DNA of 38,036 nucleotides from Chloroflexota bacterium. Its GTDB lineage: Bacteria; Chloroflexota; Anaerolineae; Anaerolineales; Villigracilaceae. The notes under the pieces were generated by a model, which was given only the letters and a program-made list of their open reading frames with translations, had not been told where the DNA came from and ran no database searches. Position 1 is the stretch's first letter. Each line of letters begins with the position of its first letter. The stretch spans positions 1-38,036 of the forward strand of contig JACPVB010000195.1 in the NCBI GenBank assembly GCA_016191985.1, read 5' to 3'. Shown here piece by piece: positions 24,590 through 32,371 of the stretch. The position numbers were made by a program, and so were the translations under genes.

Positions 24590-27274
24590 TCAACTCATCT
24601 TCCCGAACCAGCCTCTACGCTCCATCCACTTTGCAATTTCCAGCACCGGTGAAATCGTCAGTGCCAACGTAAACACGATGAGCCAGTCCACCAACGGCAT
24701 GTAATACGTACCGAAAGCGTCATGCAGGAAGGGCACATAAATGATTAGTATCAATAGTATCACCTCCCACAGGATGGCGACATTCAGCCACCTGTTGGAA
24801 AACGGGTTATTGAATACCGAGTGGCGATCGGAGCGAAAGTTGTAGGCTTTGAAAAACTGAATTAGCACCAATGAGACAAAGGTCATCGTCATGGCTTCTT
24901 CGATACTTCGCCCGGAATTCAGCGCCCAGGTGAATAACCCCAGGTTGATCAGCGCGGACCAGATTCCGCCCAGCACCATTAGTATGACCACCGGACGGGT
25001 GAAAATACCGGTGCGCGGATCGCGCGGCCTGCGCTTCATCAAGTCCTTCTCAGCGGGATCAATCGAGAGCGCCAGGGCGGGCAAACCATCCGTCGCCAGA
25101 TTGACATATAAAATTTGAACTGCTGTTAATGGAAGCGGCAATCCGAGCAGGGTAGCGCCAGCCATCAGCCCGATTTCTCCGATATTCGAAGAAAGCAGGT
25201 ACATCAGATATTTCTTGATGTTGCCGAAAACTCCGCGCCCTTCCTCCACTGCGGCGACGATGGATGCAAAGTTATCGTCCAGCAGGGTCATGGCTGCGGC
25301 TTCCTTGGTCACGTCGGTGCCGGTAATGCCCATTGCAACGCCAATGTCGGCTTTCTTGAGCGCCGGGGCATCGTTCACGCCGTCGCCCGTCATGGCGACA
25401 ATATGTCCATTGGTTTGCAAAGCTGTCACCACGCGCAGTTTATGCGCCGGGGAAACGCGCGCATAAACATCGATGGTTTCCACTTCGCGCGCGAACTGCT
25501 CGTCGCTCATGTTTTCCAGTTCCGCGCCCGTAACAACCCGCCCGCTCTTGAGCAACCCCAACTCGCGCGCCACAGCCTGCGCCGTCATGGGATGGTCGCC
25601 GGTGATCATCACCGGGCGAATGCCTGCTTCTTCGCAAACGGCAATCGCGGCTTTGGCTTCGGAGCGCGGCGGGTCTATCATCCCTGCCAGCCCGAGAAAT
25701 ACCATATCCGCTTCAGCGGTTTCCAACGCCGCGCGCGGCTTGGATGCAATCGCCAGCACACGCAACGCCTCGCCTGCCATCTCCTGCGCTGTGGCAAGTA
25801 TCTTTTCGCGCCCGGGGGCATCCAGCGGCAGAGTGCCATCGGCGGTCAGCTGCCAATTGCAACTTCCAAGAATCACTTCCGGCGCGCCCTTGGCGTACGC
25901 TGTCAGGCCGTCTTCCGTTTTGTGCAAGGTGGTCATGCGTTTTGATTCGGATGTGAATGGGATTTCCTGCACTCGTGGATAAGCGGAATCAAGAGACTCT
26001 TTCTGCAGCCCGGCTTTTGCCGCCGCCGCCACCAACGACCCTTCAGTTGGGTCGCCCTTAATATGCCATCCACTACCCGATTCATTTTCTCCATTAACCA
26101 GATGCGTATCCGAAGCCAGTGTTGCAGCGGTCAGCATCTGCTTGAGCGCATCGGTTGGAAGAGTGGGCGTTCCACCATTGACCGAGAACTCTCCCAGCGG
26201 GGCGTAACCCGCGCCCGACACCTTGAATATCTGTCCGCCCGCATAAATTTTGCGCACGGTCATCTCGTCTTTGGTCAACGTACCGGTTTTATCCGAGCAG
26301 ATCACGGAGGTGCTGCCAAGTGTTTCCACGGCGGGCAGGCGGCGAATCAACGCATTGCGCTTGACCATCTTCTGCACACCGATTGCCAGTGAAATTGTCA
26401 CCACTGCGGGCAGGGCTTCCGGCACGACCGCTACTGCCAGCGCAATGCCAAAGATGAGCATTTCGATGAAAGGCTGTCCACGGAACAAACCGAGTGCAAC
26501 GATAATGGCAACCACCACAAAAGCCGCTCGAGCCAGCATGGTACCGACTTTATCCAGATTATGCTGGAGGGGCGTTTTGCCCGTTTCAACCGTTTGCAGA
26601 AGTTGGGCAATTTTTCCGAACTCGGTCTGCATGGCGGTTGCGATTACCAATCCGCGCCCGCGCCCGTAGGTGGCGGCGGTTCCAGCGTAGATCATGTTCT
26701 TGCGGTCACCAACAGCCAACCCGTCAGAAGGAAGCGGAAGGGTGTGTTTTTCCACTGGCATAGATTCGCCCGTCAGCGCGGCTTCATCCACTTGCAAGTT
26801 GATCGATTCAAGCAGGCGCGCATCGGCAGGGACGCGGTCTCCTGTGTGAAGAAGGATCACATCGCCCAGAACCAACTCACGAGCAGGGATTTTAGTTTCC
26901 TTGCCGTCGCGCAAGACTGTTGCCGTAGGCGCCGCCATATGGCGCAGGGCTTCGATGGCGCGTTCGGCGCGGTACTCCTGAATGAAGCCCAGCACAACGG
27001 CAAACAGGACAATGACGGCAATCACAATGGATTCTACGCCATGCCCCAAAAATAAGGAAATCGCCGTCGCGCCAAGCAGGATTAGAATCAACACATTTTT
27101 GAATTGTTCCAGCAGGATTTCCCACGCTGAAATGCGCTTTGCCGCTTGGATTTCATTTGCTCCATATTCTGAAAGTCTCAGGGCGGCATCCGCACTGCTT
27201 AATCCTTCGTGTTGGCTTTGGACCTGCGTCAATGCCGTATCAATCGTTAGGCTGTGCCAGTTATTCTGTTTCAT
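24590..27274 (-). CDS. Cation-translocating P-type ATPase (P2A/Ca2+-ATPase-like; candidate Mn2+/Ca2+ exporter)
   Basis: 894 aa; TGES; AVAVVPEALPAVVTISLAIGVQKMVKRNALIRRLPAVETLGSTSVICSDKTGTLTKDEMTV; MTGDGVNDAPALKKADIGVAMG; NLATDGLPALALS. Confidence 0.95.
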   Translation of the reverse strand: MKQNNWHSLTIDTALTQVQSQHEGLSSADAALRLSEYGANEIQAAKRISAWEILLEQFKNVLILILLGATAISLFLGHGVESIVIAVIVLFAVVLGFIQEYRAERAIEALRHMAAPTATVLRDGKETKIPARELVLGDVILLHTGDRVPADARLLESINLQVDEAALTGESMPVEKHTLPLPSDGLAVGDRKNMIYAGTAATYGRGRGLVIATAMQTEFGKIAQLLQTVETGKTPLQHNLDKVGTMLARAAFVVVAIIVALGLFRGQPFIEMLIFGIALAVAVVPEALPAVVTISLAIGVQKMVKRNALIRRLPAVETLGSTSVICSDKTGTLTKDEMTVRKIYAGGQIFKVSGAGYAPLGEFSVNGGTPTLPTDALKQMLTAATLASDTHLVNGENESGSGWHIKGDPTEGSLVAAAAKAGLQKESLDSAYPRVQEIPFTSESKRMTTLHKTEDGLTAYAKGAPEVILGSCNWQLTADGTLPLDAPGREKILATAQEMAGEALRVLAIASKPRAALETAEADMVFLGLAGMIDPPRSEAKAAIAVCEEAGIRPVMITGDHPMTAQAVARELGLLKSGRVVTGAELENMSDEQFAREVETIDVYARVSPAHKLRVVTALQTNGHIVAMTGDGVNDAPALKKADIGVAMGITGTDVTKEAAAMTLLDDNFASIVAAVEEGRGVFGNIKKYLMYLLSSNIGEIGLMAGATLLGLPLPLTAVQILYVNLATDGLPALALSIDPAEKDLMKRRPRDPRTGIFTRPVVILMVLGGIWSALINLGLFTWALNSGRSIEEAMTMTFVSLVLIQFFKAYNFRSDRHSVFNNPFSNRWLNVAILWEVILLILIIYVPFLHDAFGTYYMPLVDWLIVFTLALTISPVLEIAKWMERRGWFGKMS

Positions 27275-27277
27275 AAT

Positions 27278-27535
27278 TTATTTTTTTCCTGTGTAAGTCA
27301 TGTCTAGCCTGTCCTCGCGGCGGGGCATGCGGGATTTGAAGATGAAATGATCGAACAGGCAAATCAGCCCGCCAAGGATAGCCACGAGAATCACGCCAAA
27401 GATTTCCGCGGCAAAGGCCATCGTCTCCTCGAACCAGATGACAAGCGTTGTGCCGCCTGCACCGCTGGCAAGGACGGGCTTCCAGAATCTTCGAAAACGC
27501 GGGAAACGGGAAGGATGTGAAGGGTGTCTGGACAT
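27278..27535 (-). CDS. Small hypothetical membrane protein
   Basis: 85 aa; basic N-terminus and a hydrophobic segment EIFGVILVAILGGLICLFDHFIF; 3 bp upstream of the P-type ATPase ATG. Confidence 0.6.
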   Translation of the reverse strand: MSRHPSHPSRFPRFRRFWKPVLASGAGGTTLVIWFEETMAFAAEIFGVILVAILGGLICLFDHFIFKSRMPRREDRLDMTYTGKK

Positions 27536-27604
27536 GGGAAGCTCCTTTTTTGAATAATTGAAATCCTGTCGCGTATAGCACCTGTTGGTTTGGCGGAGCG
27601 TTGC

Positions 27605-28264
27605 CTAGTCGTCGTTCGAACGAACATGGGCAAACGCCGGAACCAATAACCGACGGGTGTAGTAAATGTAAATTGCCAGCGCCGCCATTCCACCGATCAG
27701 CAGGTAGGGCAGGTATTGTTTGAGATAGGTGCTGACCAGCGTCCACTCGTGCCCAAGCACATATCCTGCGCCAATCAGCAGAGTACACCAGGCATAAGCG
27801 CCGATAAAGGTGGCGATAAAAAATGTCGTAAATGACATACGCGCCAATCCTGCTGGAATGCTGATGAGTGTGCGGATGCCGGGCATCACACGCCCAACGA
27901 GCACCAGGCCTGCACCCCAGCGATGGAACTGGTATTCCGCGCGGGTGATGTGGACTGGGTCAATCCGCAGCCAGCGGGCAAATTTATCCACCACTGGACG
28001 CCCACCCAGACGCGCCACCCAATAGGTGAGGGACGCGCCGAGGGTACTGCCAAGGGCGGCATATAACCCACCCAGGAAAATCGTTGAGATGGGTAATTGA
28101 TGTTCGGCAATCAGCATCCAGCCTGCCAGCCCAAGAATGACCTCGCTGGGCGTGATGCCTGTGGCGTTTTCAAAGACCAGAAGCGCTGCCACGCCAAACC
28201 AGCCCCAGGCATCGTAAATAGTTTGGATGGCGGATAGTATGATGGTTTCGAGCCTGTCTATCAA
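27605..28264 (-). CDS. DedA family membrane protein
   Basis: FENATGITPSEVILGLAGWML...LGASLTYWVARLGGRPVVDKFARWLRID...GAGLVLVGRVMPGIRTLISIPAGLARMSFTTF; TTG start preceded by AAGGAG. Confidence 0.9.
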   Translation of the reverse strand: MIDRLETIILSAIQTIYDAWGWFGVAALLVFENATGITPSEVILGLAGWMLIAEHQLPISTIFLGGLYAALGSTLGASLTYWVARLGGRPVVDKFARWLRIDPVHITRAEYQFHRWGAGLVLVGRVMPGIRTLISIPAGLARMSFTTFFIATFIGAYAWCTLLIGAGYVLGHEWTLVSTYLKQYLPYLLIGGMAALAIYIYYTRRLLVPAFAHVRSNDD

Positions 28265-28395
28265 AATATGTCTCCTTCAGAATTACAAACAAATAGAAAA
28301 TAGCCGGCTTGTTATGCAAGGTCTGGTATGCCTTGCGACAATAAGCCACAACAACAAGAGATCCCTGTCTGTTGTTTGATTGGGAGTCCGATAAA

Positions 28396-28671
28396 TTATG
28401 TGTGTTTGGGGGGAGGGAAAACAGGTAACAAGTCGGCAGTTTGAAAATCCAGATTTATCCACCCATATTTCGAAATAATCAAACCTGCGATTGCTATGGC
28501 GATGACCAATATGAAATAATCATCTTCAAATTCACTTTGCTCGAAATCAATTTCGGAAAGTTCCAACATGGATATGCCATCAGCAGGCACAGACAGCATG
28601 ACCTGAGCGCTTAAACAAAAGCAGAGAATCAGAATTACGAGGGAGATTCGAAAACGGGATTGTCCAAGCAT
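28396..28671 (-). CDS. Small membrane protein with acidic segment, first ORF behind the Mn2+ riboswitch
   Basis: 91 aa; hydrophobic N-terminus, acidic ELSEIDFEQSEFEDDY, second TM YFILVIAIAIAGLIISKYGW; ATG 32 bp after the riboswitch terminator. Confidence 0.55.
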   Translation of the reverse strand: MLGQSRFRISLVILILCFCLSAQVMLSVPADGISMLELSEIDFEQSEFEDDYFILVIAIAIAGLIISKYGWINLDFQTADLLPVFPPPKHT

Positions 28672-28702
28672 GGTTCACTTAATCAATAGAACTTCCAAAA
28701 AC

Positions 28703-28735
28703 AAAAAGACCATCGCCAAAAATAGCGATGGTCTT
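28703..28735 (-). terminator. Terminator/expression platform of the Mn2+ riboswitch
   Basis: Minus strand AAGACCATCGC-tattttt-GGCGATGGTCTTTTTGTTTTT; uses the same CCATCG that closes the aptamer P1 stem. Confidence 0.85.
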
Positions 28736-28820
28736 GCGCTTCACTCAGGCAGCCGGGAAATTTCTTTCCGTCTTGACGACTGCTCAACCCGAAAAATCGG
28801 GTGGCTACTCCCCATCGGAG
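28725..28820 (-). ncRNA. yybP-ykoY family Mn2+-sensing riboswitch aptamer
   Basis: Minus strand CGATGGGGAGTAGCCACCCGATTTTTCGGGTTGAGCAGTCGTCAAGACGGAAAGAAATTTCCCGGCTGCCTGAGTGAAGCGCAAGACCATCGC; carries GGGGAGTAGC, AGTCGTCA, CCGGC and GCAAGACC signatures of the family. Confidence 0.9.
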
Positions 28821-28833
28821 TAATTACACTTAC

Positions 28834-28862
28834 AGTGTACAGGAGAATTGGATTTGCGTCAA
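28834..28862 (-). promoter_or_regulatory. Sigma70-type promoter TTGACG-N17-TACACT upstream of the riboswitch
   Basis: Minus strand TTGACG CAAATCCAATTCTCCTG TACACT. Confidence 0.75.
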
Positions 28863-28954
28863 ATAGGCGTAGTTAGATGATTTGGATTGCTCTTGTCCGA
28901 AATAACAGATTCTGGTGAACGACCACTGAGACGATAAGCGCGCCCGGGCAGAAA

Positions 28955-29215
28955 CTAAACCTGTTCGTAATGCTGCACAGGGACAACAAAAATAGTGGCG
29001 CGTTTCTGGTCGGCTTTGGGCGGCAGGGAATTGCGAACGGTTTGAATGACCGCATCCACCTGCTCCTCGTCCACGCCCAAGAGCATGGTCACAACGCCGC
29101 TGCGCAGAAACCCTCCTGTGGATGCCACGCGCGTCACACGGAAACTTGCGGCGGTGAAGGCCTGCGTCAGAAGATCGGCGTCGTGATCTTTTACAATGAC
29201 AATGATCATTTTCAT
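28955..29215 (-). CDS. DarA-like (YaaQ/PstA) cyclic-di-AMP receptor, short paralog
   Basis: MKMIIVIVKDHDADLLTQAFTAASFRVTRVASTGGFLRSGVVTMLLGVDEEQVDAVIQTVR...ATIFVVPVQHYEQV; RBS AAGGAGAGTG before the ATG at 29215. Confidence 0.85.
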   Translation of the reverse strand: MKMIIVIVKDHDADLLTQAFTAASFRVTRVASTGGFLRSGVVTMLLGVDEEQVDAVIQTVRNSLPPKADQKRATIFVVPVQHYEQV

Positions 29216-29276
29216 GATTTCACTCTCCTTTGTGCTCAAGCCGCCGTACCCTAAAGGGCACTTTCCTCGGCGGCGG

Positions 29277-29300
29277 TTTTGCGCCGAGGACGGCGCAAAA
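29277..29300. other. Perfect 10-bp stem hairpin between the DarA paralogs
   Basis: TTTTGCGCCG-agga-CGGCGCAAAA. Confidence 0.6.
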
Positions 29301-29307
29301 AGCAGAA

Positions 29308-29643
29308 TTATATCTGCTCGAATCTTTCCACAGGTAAAGCGAACACCGTCGCGCCGCCGACCGTCACCGGCACGGGCGCGGGCATGGGCATGGGCGAGCC
29401 TTCCAGCGGAAGCGTCATATACTCGATGCGCTGACGGCAGACTTGCTGCAAGGCAGCCAGGGCTTCGTCTTCTTTTTCAACAGGCAGGCCGATCAATAAA
29501 GTGGCATTGCGCCTGCCAAGAAAACCACCCGCGCTCGAAAGATACGTAAGCGACGCCCCAACATTTTGCAGGGCTTTGGTGGCGGCATCGAGGTCCTGTT
29601 CCTGGATCACGGCCACCAGCAATAAGTGGATTGGATTTTCCAT
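29308..29643 (-). CDS. DarA-like cyclic-di-AMP receptor, long paralog
   Basis: MENPIHLLLVAVIQEQDLDAATKALQNVGASLTYLSSAGGFLGRRNATLLIGLPVEKEDEALAALQQVCRQR...PVPVTVGGATVFALPVERFEQI; RBS AAAGGAG before the ATG at 29643. Confidence 0.85.
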   Translation of the reverse strand: MENPIHLLLVAVIQEQDLDAATKALQNVGASLTYLSSAGGFLGRRNATLLIGLPVEKEDEALAALQQVCRQRIEYMTLPLEGSPMPMPAPVPVTVGGATVFALPVERFEQI

Positions 29644-29710
29644 CTTCGATCTCCTTTGGACAAAAAACGCTTCGCACTGCGCCTTGAACTGGTCGCTGTT
29701 TCGATGAGAT

Positions 29711-29750
29711 GTCATTGCGGGGAGGGTGTTCTCCCCAACAAGGCAATCTC
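29711..29750. repeat. GTCATTGC...GCAATCTC palindromic dispersed repeat
   Basis: GTCATTGCGGGGAGGGTGTTCTCCCCAACAAGGCAATCTC: ATTGC/GCAAT outer and GGGGAG/CTCCCC inner arms. Confidence 0.55.
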
Positions 29751-30006
29751 CGTCACATTATCAGTACTTCACGAAATGGTCCCGTAGTGGCGACTTTAGT
29801 CGCTGCAATGGCATGATGAGTAGATATTATCAGATGTCTGACGATGATTCAACCATACAGGTTGATTCTCAGCGGGCTTTTTCAAAATCGATACTGCTTG
29901 CAAATTAAAAAATAACCGCGACGAGCACAAAATTTTAGAACTTTCTTCGCGGGACTGGCGGTAAAACGGGTTTGTCAATCATTAATTTTAAAAAATCATA
30001 TCGATT

Positions 30007-31299
30007 TCACAGCCAGCGATACACAAGCGCATACAAGATACTGGCTATCGCGCATGTGACCAGCATGACCGGCAGGCCGCGTTTGAGCCACAAGGCGGAA
30101 GTGATCGGCGTGCGTGTTTTCTCCGAGAGCGTGGCAACGATGATATTTGCGCTCGAACCGATGATCGTTCCGCTACCGCCAAAGCCCGCGCCAAACGCCA
30201 GCGCCCACCAAAGCGGACTGATATCCATGCCGGTCTCGCCCAGCCCCTTGATGACAGGGATCAATGCAATGGTGATCGGCACGTTATCCACAACTGCGGA
30301 GAGCGCCGCCACGATCCAAATCATAAGAATACCGAACAACACCGGCGACATCCCATCGGCGTTTTGGAACAAGGTAACCACTATTTCCAGCACGCCGGAA
30401 TGTTCCAGCCCGCCCACCATCACAAATAACGAACCAAAGAAGAGCAGGATGCTCCACTCTACTTTTTTCAATATTTCGTGAATGTCCGGCTGCACCCAAA
30501 TCAGCGCGACCGAAGCCGCGCTCAACGCAACAAACGACGGTTCAATGTGCAAAAAGTGGTGCACAAAGAAAAACAGGGTCGCCCCGCCAAGCACAATCAG
30601 AACGCGGCGCGCATTTTCAGGATGGTTCAGGGTCTCCGCAGGGTTTAGCTTCATCACGGCTTTGCTTCTGCGCGGACGTTTGGATAATTCCTTTTTGAAA
30701 AGTGCTTGCAGCAGGAACGTGGCTCCCGCCAGCGCCACAAGCACGATCGGCATGGAATAAACGAGAAAATCATTGAAAGAAAGCCCGGCTGCCGAGGCGA
30801 TGAGCACATTAGGCGGGTCGCCCACCAGGGTGGCAACCCCCCCTGTATTGGACAACAACGCCTCCGCGACAAGATATGGAAGCGCGCTGACACCGATGAT
30901 CTCGCTGATAAGAATGGTGACCGGCGCGATCAAAACAATGGTGGTCACGTTGTCCAGGAACATGGAAAGAACGGTGGTAATTCCCCCCAGCAGGAGGAAC
31001 AGACGAATGGGTTTTCCCTGGGAAGCGCGCGCCGCAAGCACAGCCAGGTATTCAAAGAACCCTGTCGGCTCCAGCATGGCGACGAGGATCATCATCCCCA
31101 TTAAGAGGCCGAGCGTATTAAAGTCAATCGCTTCGATGGCGGCCTCCTCCGAATAAAACCCCATGATTTTTCCAACACCAATCATAAGCACAGACCCGGC
31201 AATGGCGACGATGGAACGGTTTATTTTTTCGGAAAAAATAAGGATGAGGCTTCCAAAAAAGATAACGCTGGAAATGATGATGGCGAGAATGGGCATCAT
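30007..31299 (-). CDS. ArsB/NhaD family transporter
   Basis: MMPILAIIISSVIFFGSLILIFSEKINRSIVAIAG...SMFLDNVTTIVLIAPVTILIS...GGVATLVGDPPNVLIASAAGLSF...VVDNVPITIALIPV...GFGGSGTIIGSSANIIV. The start is placed at the ATG overlapping the CBS gene stop; the upstream ORF extension overlaps the CBS gene. Confidence 0.92.
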   Translation of the reverse strand: MMPILAIIISSVIFFGSLILIFSEKINRSIVAIAGSVLMIGVGKIMGFYSEEAAIEAIDFNTLGLLMGMMILVAMLEPTGFFEYLAVLAARASQGKPIRLFLLLGGITTVLSMFLDNVTTIVLIAPVTILISEIIGVSALPYLVAEALLSNTGGVATLVGDPPNVLIASAAGLSFNDFLVYSMPIVLVALAGATFLLQALFKKELSKRPRRSKAVMKLNPAETLNHPENARRVLIVLGGATLFFFVHHFLHIEPSFVALSAASVALIWVQPDIHEILKKVEWSILLFFGSLFVMVGGLEHSGVLEIVVTLFQNADGMSPVLFGILMIWIVAALSAVVDNVPITIALIPVIKGLGETGMDISPLWWALAFGAGFGGSGTIIGSSANIIVATLSEKTRTPITSALWLKRGLPVMLVTCAIASILYALVYRWL

Positions 31300-31754
31300 T
31301 CCCCCTTTGCCCATGTGGAAAGGATGGCAACGCCGACATCGACGCGCGATGCGATCCCGATCAATTTTCCATCCTTGGAGACCACGGGGATGTCGTGCAG
31401 GTTTTGTTGCAGCATCAGGGCATAGGCGCGCAGGAGACCGCAATCCTCGTCCACGGTGATTACGGGGCGCATCAGGGATTTGATGGTCTTGTTCAATGTC
31501 TTCGCGGGCGGACGTGTATCCTCCACCGCCCCAAAGTCGTGGACAAAATCCACATCGACAACAAAATTTACAAAATCGGGCAATTCAAGTTTGAGCAGGT
31601 CGCGCATACCGATGACGCCGATGGGTTTGTTATCCTCATCCACGACGGGCAGCAAGCCGATATGTTTTTTTACAAAAATGGCAGCGGCTTCGTGGATCGT
31701 GGTGCCCGGCGTAATGGAAACAACGTGCCGTTTCATACAGGTGGTTACGTTCAT
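31296..31754 (-). CDS. CBS domain pair protein
   Basis: MNVTTCMKRHVVSITPGTTIHEAAAIFVKKHIGLLPVVDEDNKPIGVIGMRDLLK...LMRPVITVDEDCGLLRAYALMLQQNLHDIPVVSKDGKLIGIASRVDV. Confidence 0.93.
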   Translation of the reverse strand: MNVTTCMKRHVVSITPGTTIHEAAAIFVKKHIGLLPVVDEDNKPIGVIGMRDLLKLELPDFVNFVVDVDFVHDFGAVEDTRPPAKTLNKTIKSLMRPVITVDEDCGLLRAYALMLQQNLHDIPVVSKDGKLIGIASRVDVGVAILSTWAKGE

Positions 31755-31804
31755 ATCATCTCCACAAATTTTTGAAATTCAAAGAAGCACCTTACTTGAT
31801 ATTT

Positions 31805-32371
31805 TTACCGCCTCCATTCCACACGAATAGGCTTCGCGTTTTCTGGAATATGGTCATAGACCCGGTCCATTGGAATGCTGTGCGCGTGGCAAAGAATAAC
31901 CGCGAGCGAGAGTCCATGCGCAACGATCAGAATATTTCCGTTCGGATGCCTGCCTGCGATCTCTTCCATTGCCGCAAGGACGCGCTCCGCAACCTGGCGG
32001 GGCGATTCTCCATCCGGCGCGCGGGTGTAAAACGGATTCTTTGCGCGTTCCTCCAGTTCGTTTGGATATTTTTCCCTGATCTCTTCCGCAAGCATGCCTT
32101 CCCATGCGCCAAGGTTCATTTCACGCAGACGCGGCTCCAGCGTAACGGTCATGCCCAGGGTCTCGGCAAGCAGCTCCGAGGTCTGGCGAGAGCGTAACAG
32201 GTCGCTGGAATAAATCGCAGAAAAATGCACATCCTTCAATTCATCACAAACGGCAAGTGCCTGCGCGCGTCCTGTGCCATTTAATCCCGGCGCATCCGGC
32301 GTTTGCCCCTGCCAGCGGCCGGTTAGATTCCAGTCGGTTTGTCCGTGACGAACAAGCCAGAGACCTGTCAT
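31805..32371 (-). CDS. Histidine phosphatase family protein (candidate glucosyl-3-phosphoglycerate phosphatase)
   Basis: LWLVRHGQTDWNLTGRWQGQ (RHG motif); overlaps the GpgS-like gene by 4 bp. The GpgP role is inferred from context. Confidence 0.88.
   Translation of the reverse strand: MTGLWLVRHGQTDWNLTGRWQGQTPDAPGLNGTGRAQALAVCDELKDVHFSAIYSSDLLRSRQTSELLAETLGMTVTLEPRLREMNLGAWEGMLAEEIREKYPNELEERAKNPFYTRAPDGESPRQVAERVLAAMEEIAGRHPNGNILIVAHGLSLAVILCHAHSIPMDRVYDHIPENAKPIRVEWRR

Noticed and set aside
25403-25982. Overlapping plus-strand ORFs of 180 and 169 aa
   Set aside because: Antisense to the P-type ATPase; no recognisable domain.
27261-27788. 175-aa minus-strand ORF
   Set aside because: Overlaps the DedA, 85-aa and ATPase start regions in another frame; the other calls have family support or RBS.
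31300-31443. N-terminal extension of the ArsB/NhaD ORF to 31443
   Set aside because: The extension is Arg-rich, non-hydrophobic and overlaps the CBS gene in another frame. The ATGATG at 31299 overlapping the CBS stop is a better start.
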